A stretch of 20,848 nucleotides of DNA, taken from Gemmiger_A avium. Its GTDB lineage: Bacteria; Bacillota; Clostridia; Oscillospirales; Ruminococcaceae. Under the pieces are notes generated by a model, which had not been told where the DNA came from, did not search any database, and saw only the letters and a list, made by a program, of their open reading frames with translations. The stretch is from NCBI GenBank assembly GCA_019114585.1, contig DXFE01000051.1, forward strand, positions 1 through 20,848, in the 5' to 3' direction. Shown here piece by piece: positions 14,867-20,848 of this stretch. Numbering within the stretch: position 1 is the stretch's first letter; the number at the start of each line of letters is the position of its first letter. A program made the translations under genes and the position numbers.

Positions 14867-14895
14867 CAGCCATGTCAGTGCGCAGGGCATGGCTG
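14867..14895 (+). other. Second hairpin in the hydrolase leader
   Basis: CAGCCATG (14867-14874) and CATGGCTG (14888-14895) are exact complements with a 13-nt loop, located after the attenuator and before the ribosome binding site GGGAGGAG. No T-run follows. Role unknown; it could stabilise the processed mRNA. Confidence 0.45.
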
Positions 14896-14943
14896 ATCTA
14901 TCGGGAGAGGAACGCAATTCATCACAAACACGGGAGGAGAAAC

Positions 14944-16845
14944 ATGAAAAGTCGCAAAAAACGCACTGCGGTATTCTGGTTGTGTATCGCCCTGGTACTT
15001 TGCCTGATAAGCGCCGTCGGCGCCAGTTTTGTGCAAAGCGGTTTCGGTTCCATCACCGTCAAGGAAATTTCCTGGGAGACAGAGTCCGGTGTAAAACTCA
15101 ACGCCCTGCTGCTGATTCCGGAAAATGCAACCGCTGAAACCCCGGCTCCTGCTATTGTATGCAGCCATGGCTGGTACAACAACAAGGAAATGCAGGATCT
15201 GAACTACATCGAATACGCCCGCCGCGGCTTCGTCACTATGTCCATTAATATGTATGGTCATGGCGACTCGGACGATGTAGCGGAAAACACCTGGTGGAAT
15301 CCTGAACACAACGCCAACGGCATGTACGACGCGGTCAAACTTCTGGCAGATCTGCCCTATGTGGATGCCAGCCGCATCGGCGTGACCGGCCATTCCAACG
15401 GTGCGCAGGCTTCCCGCGAAGCGGTATTCCTGGACAACGAAGCGGAAACCCAGCTGATTGCCGCCTGCCTGCTGGTTTCCAATGATCCCATCTATACGGA
15501 AGAAAACACCATGATCGGCGGCACCGGCAAACGCCGTATCTATGTGACGGCGGATGACACCTATTTCAACATGTTCGGCAGCCGTGACGCTGGTGTTGTA
15601 GCCTGCAAATACGATGAATTCATGCATGGCGCCGGGCTGGAAGACGGCAGCTATTCTTCCCCCCGCGATTATATTCACCAGGCTACTGCCCAATCTTTCC
15701 TGTATTTCGGCACAGATCCTACCGGCCAGCCCGAACGCTCCAGCTATACCATGTATACACAGGAAATCGACGGCCAGGAGGCCATCCGTGTAATTTATGA
15801 TCCGGAAATCATCCATCCCTGGGCACACTTCTCCAAGAGCGTAGTCGCCTCCAGCGTGGAGTTCTTCGACGCCGCTCTTGACGCCCCCATCAAACTGGAT
15901 TCCGGCAACCAGATCTGGCAGATCAAGGCCGTGTTCAACCTGGTAGGCCTGATTGGCTTCTTCATGTTCATCGTAAACTTCGCCATCGTTATGCTGCGCG
16001 CTCCCTTCTTTGCTTCCCTGAAAGCCAAAGACGGCGCAGCCACGATGCTGCCCACCCCCACCGGAGTTGGCAATGGCTGGTTCTGGGGCGGTTTGGCCGC
16101 TGGCGCTGTATTTGCATTCATTACTTATCCGGCCCTGTATCGGTGGTGCAACAGCAACCGGCCCGCTTTCTTCAATCAGCCCGCCACCTTCTATATCGCC
16201 GTATGGACTCTGCTGTGCGGCCTGTTCACCATTCTGGTAATGGCTGTGTCCTACAATGTATACAATAAAAAACATGGCCTGGACCTGACCGAACGCGGCG
16301 TTAAGATGCCTCTTGCCAAACTGGGCAAAACAATTCTGCTGGCGCTTTTGGTTGTTGTGGCTGCTTATGGGCTGGTTTTCCTGGCCGACTACTTCTTCCA
16401 GGTTGACTTCCGCCTGTGGGTCGTTACCATCCGTGCTTTTGAAGTTGCCAAGCTGGGCGTTACCGCGAAGTTCCTGCTTTTCTATCTGGTATACTATGTG
16501 GCGCTGTCCGTTTCGGTCAACAGCTTCAACTACTGCAAAATCGGCAAACACGAGTGGGTCAACACTCTCATCCAGTGCGGCGCTGTGGCCCTGGCCCCCA
16601 TTGTGATGTGCATCATCCAGTATGGGTATTTCTTTGCCACCGGTTATCTCATTACCGAAGCGTATGATTTCGGCGGCCCGATCATCGGTATTTGGCTGTT
16701 CCCGATCATTGTGTATATCCCGCTTGCTGCTCTTGTTTCCCGCAAGATCTACAAAGCAACACAGAACCCTTATCTGGGTGGTCTGATCATGGGTACTGTC
16801 GTGGCGGTTGCCTCCTGCACCAACACACTGACCTACCTTATCTGA
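14944..16845 (+). CDS. Alpha/beta hydrolase fused to a multi-helix membrane domain
   Basis: A 633-residue protein of no named family that I recognise. A signal-anchor helix (about 9-30) is followed by an alpha/beta hydrolase domain (about 40-315), probably outside the membrane. It shows an oxyanion-type SHGWY (74-78), the nucleophile elbow GHSNG (Ser151), an Asp candidate in VTADD (D204/D205) and a His candidate in IIHPWAHF (H291/H295). Then come about eight helices (328-351, 379-398, 416-440, 461-482, 507-526, 541-566, 577-598, 611-632). Start ATG 14944 has GGGAGGAG upstream; a frame open from 14770 overlaps the promoter. Codon use is less GC-biased than in neighbours (more GTT, GCT, CTT). 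An esterase, lipase or acyl-transfer role is inference; glp genes flank it on both sides. Confidence 0.82.
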   Translation: MKSRKKRTAVFWLCIALVLCLISAVGASFVQSGFGSITVKEISWETESGVKLNALLLIPENATAETPAPAIVCSHGWYNNKEMQDLNYIEYARRGFVTMSINMYGHGDSDDVAENTWWNPEHNANGMYDAVKLLADLPYVDASRIGVTGHSNGAQASREAVFLDNEAETQLIAACLLVSNDPIYTEENTMIGGTGKRRIYVTADDTYFNMFGSRDAGVVACKYDEFMHGAGLEDGSYSSPRDYIHQATAQSFLYFGTDPTGQPERSSYTMYTQEIDGQEAIRVIYDPEIIHPWAHFSKSVVASSVEFFDAALDAPIKLDSGNQIWQIKAVFNLVGLIGFFMFIVNFAIVMLRAPFFASLKAKDGAATMLPTPTGVGNGWFWGGLAAGAVFAFITYPALYRWCNSNRPAFFNQPATFYIAVWTLLCGLFTILVMAVSYNVYNKKHGLDLTERGVKMPLAKLGKTILLALLVVVAAYGLVFLADYFFQVDFRLWVVTIRAFEVAKLGVTAKFLLFYLVYYVALSVSVNSFNYCKIGKHEWVNTLIQCGAVALAPIVMCIIQYGYFFATGYLITEAYDFGGPIIGIWLFPIIVYIPLAALVSRKIYKATQNPYLGGLIMGTVVAVASCTNTLTYLI

Positions 16846-16864
16846 CGTTTTTGCATTCCGTCCC

Positions 16865-16891
16865 GGCGCGGCAGCCATTGGTTGCCGCGCC
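16865..16891 (+). terminator. Probable terminator of the hydrolase gene
   Basis: A GC-rich stem of 12 to 13 pairs (16865-16877 with 16879-16891, one G-U) 19 bp after the stop codon. The loop must open a few pairs, and the following CCTCTTG is a poor T-run, so termination may be incomplete. Confidence 0.6.
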
Positions 16892-16895
16892 CCTC

Positions 16896-16924
16896 TTGCG
16901 GGATACCGGGAGGTGTGCTATAAT
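16896..16924 (+). promoter_or_regulatory. Promoter of the glycerol-3-phosphate dehydrogenase operon
   Basis: TTGCGG (16896-16901), 17-bp spacer, consensus TATAAT (16919-16924). Predicted start near 16931, followed by a leader of about 138 nt that contains a terminator. Confidence 0.8.
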
Positions 16925-16948
16925 GGAAAAAAATCGTACAAAACAGAT

Positions 16949-16974
16949 CGCTTGTTGAGTTTGAGAGCAAAGCG
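16949..16974 (+). promoter_or_regulatory. Possible antiterminator hairpin in the glpA leader
   Basis: CGCTTG (16949-16954) can pair with CAAAGCG (16968-16974, one bulged A). These bases include the start of the left arm of the terminator at 16965-17016, so the two structures exclude each other, as in a two-state antitermination switch. Confidence 0.5.
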
Positions 16975-17016
16975 AACATTGCCCTTTCCGGGCTTTGTTT
17001 TGCTTTGCTCTTTTTT
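16965..17016 (+). terminator. Leader terminator upstream of the glpA-like gene
   Basis: A long hairpin: GAGCAAAGC (16965-16973) pairs with GCTTTGCTC (17002-17010), inner pairs close on GCCC/GGGC (16981-16984 with 16990-16993), loop TTTCC, then TTTTTT (17011-17016). It lies between promoter and gene and is a likely site of GlpP-dependent antitermination. Confidence 0.85.
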
Positions 17017-17068
17017 ATTTTTCGCGTGATCCTGCTGCCCGTTTATCACTGATTTGGGAGGTTACTGT

Positions 17069-18517
17069 ATGTATGACGTCATCATCATCGGCTGCGGCGT
17101 GACAGGCGCGGCCACGGCCTACGAGCTGGCCCGCTACAAGCTGCGGGTGGCGGTGCTGGAGGCGGCCAACGATATTGCCGCCGGTACCACCAAGGCCAAC
17201 AGCGCCATTATCCACGCCGGTTACGATCCGGAACCGGGCACCCTGATGGCCCGGCTGAATGTGGAGGGCAACCGGCTTACCGGCGAAATATGCGAAAAGC
17301 TGCAGGTGCCCTTCAAGCGGGTCGGGTCGCTGGTGGTGGCCTTTACCCCCGAACAGCTGCCCACCCTGCAAACGCTGTATGACCGGGGCTGCCAGAACGG
17401 TGTGCCCGGGCTGCGTCTGCTTTCCGGCGAAGAGGCCCGCGCCCTGGAGCCGCAGCTGAGCGAAGAGGTCTGCGGTGCCCTGCTGGCGCCCAGCGCCGGG
17501 GTGATCGATCCCTGGGGCTTTGCCATCGCCATGGCTGAAACGGCAGTGCGCGGCGGGGTGGAACTGCACCGCAGCTGCCCGGTGACCGGGATCACAGCGG
17601 TTCCCGGCGGGTTTGAGATTCAGACCCCGGAGGGCAAATTCGCCGCCCGGTTCGTGCTGAACGCCGCCGGTGTGGACGCCGACCGGGTGCACAATCTGCT
17701 GGAGCCCACCGACTGGCGCACCCTGCCCAGCCGAGGCGAGTACTATCTGCTGGACAAAGCCGAAGGCAGCCGGGTGGGACATGTGGTGTTCCAGTGCCCC
17801 GGGCCGGAGGGCAAGGGCGTACTGGTGGCCCCCACAGTGCACGGCAATCTGATCTGCGGCCCCAATGCGGAAAACGTGGAAGACCGGCGGGATCTGGGCA
17901 ACAGCGCCGCCGGCATGGCCGATGTGCGTACCAAGGCTGCCCGCAGTGTACCCGGGCTGGACTGGCGGCAGAACATCCGCAACTTTGCGGGTCTGCGAGC
18001 CAATACCACCCGCAGCGACTTTATCATTGAAGAAAGCAAAACCTATCCCGGCTTCATTGACCTGGCCGGCATCAAGAGCCCGGGCCTGTCCAGCGCACCG
18101 GCCATTGCCAAACTGGCCGCGGCCATGCTGAGCGACCGGGGCCTGGTGCTGGAGCCGGATCCGGATTTTGTGGACAGCCGGGAACACATTGTATTCAAGA
18201 ATCTGAGTGCCGAGCAAAAGAACGCCCTTATCCAGAAAGATCCCCGCTATGGGCGGGTAGTTTGCCGGTGCGAGACCATCACCGAGGGTGAAATCGTGGC
18301 CGCGCTGCACAGCCCGATCCCGCCGTACAGCATCAATGGCGTCAAGCGACGCTGCAATGCGGGCATGGGCCGGTGCCAGGGAGGCTTCTGCGGCCCCCGC
18401 GTGCAGGAGATCATCGCCCGGGAGCTGGGGCTGGATCAGGCCGACGTGCTGCTGGATCAGGCGGGCACCTATATCCTGACCGAAAAGACCAAGATGGGAG
18501 GAAAAGCCGATGTATGA
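17069..18517 (+). CDS. glpA: GlpA-like FAD-dependent glycerol-3-phosphate dehydrogenase with [2Fe-2S] domain
   Basis: A 482-residue flavoprotein oxidising glycerol 3-phosphate to dihydroxyacetone phosphate, by family and context. Residues 1-360 form a D-amino-acid-oxidase-type FAD domain: dinucleotide motif IIGCGVTG (G8, G10, G13), LEAANDIAAGTTKANS (30-45) and IIHAGYDPEPGT, shared by GlpA and LhgO proteins. Residues 398-460 form a BFD-like [2Fe-2S] domain with C399-x-C401 and C436/C441 (GRCQGGFCGP), as in E. coli GlpA. Start ATG 17069 has GGGAGG 8 nt upstream. It heads an operon with a GlpB-like flavoprotein and a DUF1667 protein, next to glpK and glpP. Hydroxyglutarate oxidation (LhgO) is the main alternative, made unlikely by the neighbours. 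Confidence 0.9.
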   Translation: MYDVIIIGCGVTGAATAYELARYKLRVAVLEAANDIAAGTTKANSAIIHAGYDPEPGTLMARLNVEGNRLTGEICEKLQVPFKRVGSLVVAFTPEQLPTLQTLYDRGCQNGVPGLRLLSGEEARALEPQLSEEVCGALLAPSAGVIDPWGFAIAMAETAVRGGVELHRSCPVTGITAVPGGFEIQTPEGKFAARFVLNAAGVDADRVHNLLEPTDWRTLPSRGEYYLLDKAEGSRVGHVVFQCPGPEGKGVLVAPTVHGNLICGPNAENVEDRRDLGNSAAGMADVRTKAARSVPGLDWRQNIRNFAGLRANTTRSDFIIEESKTYPGFIDLAGIKSPGLSSAPAIAKLAAAMLSDRGLVLEPDPDFVDSREHIVFKNLSAEQKNALIQKDPRYGRVVCRCETITEGEIVAALHSPIPPYSINGVKRRCNAGMGRCQGGFCGPRVQEIIARELGLDQADVLLDQAGTYILTEKTKMGGKADV

Positions 18518-19775
18518 TCTGATCGTAGTAGGCGGCGGCCCCGCCGGGCTGGCGGCGGCCTGCAAGGCCTGGGACGAAGGGGTGCAGCGCGTTCTGGTGC
18601 TGGAGCGTGACAAGGAGCTGGGCGGCATTCTGAACCAGTGCATCCACAGCGGCTTTGGCCTGCAGCGGTTCAAGGAAGAACTGACCGGCCCGGAATACGC
18701 CGGGCGCTATATCAAGATGCTCCGGGAGACCGGCGTGGAGGTCAAACTGGACTCGATGGTGCTGCAGATTGTGCCGGGGCAGGACGGCGCCCCCCATCAG
18801 GTGCACGCCATCAACGGCAAAGACGGCTATATGGTGCTGGAAACCAAGGCCATTGTGCTGGCCATGGGCTGCCGGGAACGCACCCGGGGCGCCATCAGCA
18901 TCCCGGGCGAGCGGGGCGCGGGCATCTTTACCGCGGGCGCGGCCCAGCGGTATCTGAATATGGAAGGCTACATGGTGGGCCGCCGGGTGGTGATTCTGGG
19001 TTCCGGTGACATCGGCCTGATCATGGCCCGCCGCATGACCCTGGAGGGCGCCAAGGTGCTGGCCTGCGTGGAGCTGATGCCTTACTCCGGCGGCCTGACC
19101 CGGAACATTGTGCAGTGTCTGGAGGACTTTGGCATTCCCCTGTATCTGTCCCACACCATCACCGACATCAAGGGTCACGACCGGGTGGAACAGGTCACCG
19201 TCAGCCAGGTGGGCCCTGACCGGCGTCCGGTACCGGGTACGGAAATGGTATTTGACTGCGATACGGTACTGCTGAGTGTGGGCCTGATCCCGGAAAACGA
19301 ACTGACCCGCCAGGCCGGCATTGGAATGGATCGGCGCACCAACGGTGCCGTGGTATATGAAAACATGGAGACCGGCGCGCCGGGCATCTTTGCCTGCGGC
19401 AACGTGGTGCATGTACACGATCTGGTGGACTATGTGTCCGCCGAGAGCGAGCGGGCGGGTGCGGCAGCCGCCGCCTACGTAAAGGGCATCCAGGCGGAAG
19501 GACCGGTGCTGGAACTGGCCGCCGGTGACGGGGTAAGCTACACAGTGCCCCAGCATCTGCGGGTGGAAGCGCTGGCAAAAGCGGCGGAGGTGTTCTTCCG
19601 GGTAAACCGGGTGACCCACGCGGCCGAGATTCTGGCCACCGACGCGGCGGGCAAGACCATCGCCCGGTTCAAACGGGAGCATATGGCGCCCGGCGAGATG
19701 GAACGGGTGGCACTGCCGCCCCAGTTGCTGAAGCAGGCGCAGGGCCCGCTGACTTTGAGCATTCGGGAGGTGTAA
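18510..19775 (+). CDS. GlpB-like FAD/NAD(P)-dependent oxidoreductase
   Basis: A 421-residue pyridine-nucleotide-disulfide-oxidoreductase-fold protein. An FAD motif opens it (LIVVGGGPAGLAAA; G8, G10, G13) and a second nucleotide motif, VVILGSGDIGLIMARR (about 160-175), suggests NAD(H) binding. The FAD-binding ATG-like element GIFACGNVVHVHD lies around residues 290-303. There is no CxxC redox disulfide next to the FAD domain. A C-terminal extension of about 85 residues follows (SYTVPQHLRVE onward). The gene overlaps glpA by 8 nt (AGGAGG inside glpA) and is 4 bp from the DUF1667 gene. In Clostridia and Thermotoga this trio is the usual form of the anaerobic glycerol-3-phosphate dehydrogenase. 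It probably passes electrons from the GlpA-like subunit to NAD+ or another carrier, which is inference. Confidence 0.88.
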   Translation: MYDLIVVGGGPAGLAAACKAWDEGVQRVLVLERDKELGGILNQCIHSGFGLQRFKEELTGPEYAGRYIKMLRETGVEVKLDSMVLQIVPGQDGAPHQVHAINGKDGYMVLETKAIVLAMGCRERTRGAISIPGERGAGIFTAGAAQRYLNMEGYMVGRRVVILGSGDIGLIMARRMTLEGAKVLACVELMPYSGGLTRNIVQCLEDFGIPLYLSHTITDIKGHDRVEQVTVSQVGPDRRPVPGTEMVFDCDTVLLSVGLIPENELTRQAGIGMDRRTNGAVVYENMETGAPGIFACGNVVHVHDLVDYVSAESERAGAAAAAYVKGIQAEGPVLELAAGDGVSYTVPQHLRVEALAKAAEVFFRVNRVTHAAEILATDAAGKTIARFKREHMAPGEMERVALPPQLLKQAQGPLTLSIREV

Positions 19776-19779
19776 GGGC

Positions 19780-20136
19780 ATGAAAGAACTGATCTGTATC
19801 GTATGCCCCAAGGGCTGCCATCTGAAGGTGGACGAAGAAAACGGCTACGCCGTAACCGGCAACAGCTGCCCCCGCGGCGCGGAATACGGAAAGAATGAGC
19901 TGAGCAATCCCACCCGTATGCTGACCAGCACCGTGTGCATCGAGGGTGGCATCTACCCGCGCCTGCCGGTCAAAACCAGCCAGGCGATCCCCAAATCGCT
20001 GCTGTTCGCGGCCATGGACGAGATTGCCAAGGTGCGGCTGACCGCCCCGGTGACCTGCGGCCAGGTGCTGATCCCTAACCTGCTGGGCACCGGCGCCGAT
20101 CTGGTGGCCAGCCGGGATATGGAAGCCAAATCGTAA
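19780..20136 (+). CDS. DUF1667 protein, putative iron-sulfur subunit of the glycerol-3-phosphate dehydrogenase
   Basis: A 118-residue protein of the DUF1667 family. It carries an N-terminal cysteine set C6-x2-C9-x3-C13 plus C30 (CIVCPKGC and NSCPRGAEY), spaced as for one [4Fe-4S] cluster, similar to the first cluster of molybdopterin oxidoreductases. The C-terminal half (VTCGQVLIPNLLGTGADLVASR) is typical of the family. It follows the GlpB-like gene by 4 bp, with its ribosome binding site (GGAGG) inside that gene. DUF1667 proteins nearly always sit next to these two flavoproteins, so an electron-transfer role in the same complex is likely, though biochemical proof is not known to me. The operon ends at the terminator just downstream. 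Confidence 0.9.
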   Translation: MKELICIVCPKGCHLKVDEENGYAVTGNSCPRGAEYGKNELSNPTRMLTSTVCIEGGIYPRLPVKTSQAIPKSLLFAAMDEIAKVRLTAPVTCGQVLIPNLLGTGADLVASRDMEAKS

Positions 20137-20147
20137 CAAAGCAATAA

Positions 20148-20184
20148 AACGGCCGCGCATCCGGTAAAAGGATGCGTGGCCGTT
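20148..20184. terminator. Bidirectional intrinsic terminator
   Basis: A 15-pair stem (20148-20162 with 20170-20184, one G-U) with loop GGTAAAA. T-rich tracts follow on both strands (TCTTTGTTTT on +, TTATTG on -). It ends the glpA operon and the uridine phosphorylase gene. Confidence 0.88.
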
Positions 20185-20197
20185 CTTTGTTTTACAC

Positions 20198-20848
20198 TCA
20201 GCCGTTTGCCTGATCGGCAGCAATCAGCAGCCGGATGGCGTCGCAGGCGGTCTGGATGGTTTTGTCCATATCGCCCCAGTTCATGATCGCGCCCGCCCGG
20301 CAGCCCCGGAGCGCTGCCACCACAAACAGGGCGGCGCACTCCATCTCCGAGCACATTACACCGCTCTTCTGCCAGGCTTCCCAGCGCTGCAGCAGCCGTG
20401 CCTGCTCGGGTGAGCAGGCCGGATCCAGTTCCCCATAGAACGAATCCTTCGACTGCGAAATGCCCTCCGCATAGTGCAGGCCTTTCCGGGCGGCTGCCTG
20501 GACCAGAGCCTCCACCACATGCCGGTTGGCAATGGCCGGATATTCGATCGGAACATACTGCACTGTGGTGCCCTCATCCCGCACCGAACCGGTCACGATC
20601 ACGCCGTCGTACCGGTCACAGTCCTCCGGGCAGCGGACGAGGCCTGCCGTGCCAACCCGGATAAAGGTATCCGCACCGCAGCGGATCAGTTCTTCCACTG
20701 CAATCGCTGCCGAGGGTCCGCCCATGCCGGTGGAGGTCACCGCGACCGGCACACCGTCCAGCTTGCCGATCCAGGTTTTGTGCTCCCGGTTGTGGGCCAC
20801 CAGCTGGGGCTCGTCAAAATAACGGGCGATCAAATCGGTGCGGAACGG
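20198..20848 (-). CDS. udp: Uridine phosphorylase, N-terminus outside window
   Basis: The last 216 residues of a nucleoside phosphorylase (PNP/UDP family), which splits uridine with phosphate into uracil and ribose 1-phosphate. The frame is open to the window edge, so the apparent TTG start at 20833 is not the true start; about 30-40 residues are probably missing compared with the 253-residue E. coli enzyme. Visible family motifs are the phosphate-site region VTSTGMGGPSAAIAVEEL, FIRVGTAG, QSKDSFYGELDP (the uracil-recognition region typical of uridine rather than purine enzymes) and MCSEMECAALFVVAAL (ribose-binding Met-Glu). It is convergent with the glpA operon and has no evident functional link to it. 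Confidence 0.92.
   Translation of the reverse strand, partial: PFRTDLIARYFDEPQLVAHNREHKTWIGKLDGVPVAVTSTGMGGPSAAIAVEELIRCGADTFIRVGTAGLVRCPEDCDRYDGVIVTGSVRDEGTTVQYVPIEYPAIANRHVVEALVQAAARKGLHYAEGISQSKDSFYGELDPACSPEQARLLQRWEAWQKSGVMCSEMECAALFVVAALRGCRAGAIMNWGDMDKTIQTACDAIRLLIAADQANG

Noticed and set aside
14770..14943. N-terminal extension of the membrane hydrolase frame by 58 codons
   Set aside because: The ATG at 14770 overlaps the predicted -10 box and the extension covers the attenuator hairpin. A strong ribosome binding site and a typical signal-anchor start are at 14944.
16865..17068. Known metabolite riboswitch in the glpA leader
   Set aside because: I recognise no conserved riboswitch core. 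The terminator/antiterminator pair with a nearby glpP gene is better explained by protein-mediated antitermination.
1..20848. Mobile elements, CRISPR arrays, tRNA or rRNA genes, toxin-antitoxin or phage-defence genes
   Set aside because: No transposase, integrase, repeat-spacer pattern, tRNA-like fold or defence signature was found on either strand; the gene content is metabolic and transport related.

Overview
The window (20,848 bp, GC-rich, roughly 60% or more by eye) looks like chromosomal DNA of an anaerobic, gut-type Firmicute, most likely a high-GC Clostridia of the Oscillospiraceae/Ruminococcaceae kind (Faecalibacterium, Gemmiger or Subdoligranulum relatives). This rests on protein flavour, strong AGGAGG ribosome binding sites, a GlpP antiterminator and a three-gene anaerobic glycerol-3-phosphate dehydrogenase set. 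The genus is inference. I see no rRNA, tRNA, CRISPR array, transposase or phage gene.

Left part (1-5.5 kb): the tail of an ABC ATPase and its ABC-2 permease (+) converge on a YitT-type membrane protein and a UPF0145 protein (-) at a shared bidirectional terminator. A perfect 13-bp inverted repeat whose arms carry both -35 boxes separates yitT from a divergent MATE exporter gene, which is followed by a separately promoted PutP-like sodium/proline symporter.

Middle part (5.5-12.4 kb, all on -): an unusual two-gene operon encodes an O-acetyltransferase-like (NeuD/PglD) domain fused to a complete N-acetylhexosamine 1-kinase (NahK-like), translationally coupled to a YfcE-type phosphoesterase. Upstream lies a MarR regulator followed by two half-transporters forming a heterodimeric ABC exporter with one canonical and one degenerate ATP site. 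TGTTT-N6/7-AAACA repeats sit at both the regulator and the transporter leaders.

Right part (12.4-20.2 kb): a glycerol/glycerol-3-phosphate locus. glpK and glpP (-) and a dehydrogenase operon of GlpA-like, GlpB-like and DUF1667 proteins (+) flank a 633-aa protein that joins an alpha/beta hydrolase to about eight membrane helices. Each of the three transcripts (glpP-glpK, hydrolase, glpA operon) has a promoter, then an intrinsic terminator hairpin, then the gene. This is what transcription antitermination by GlpP would require, and it suggests that the membrane hydrolase may belong to the same regulon. The window ends in a truncated uridine phosphorylase gene (-) convergent with the glp operon.

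The most promising new items are the acetyltransferase-NahK fusion with its upstream direct repeats, and the GlpP-flanked membrane hydrolase with its attenuator-like leader.
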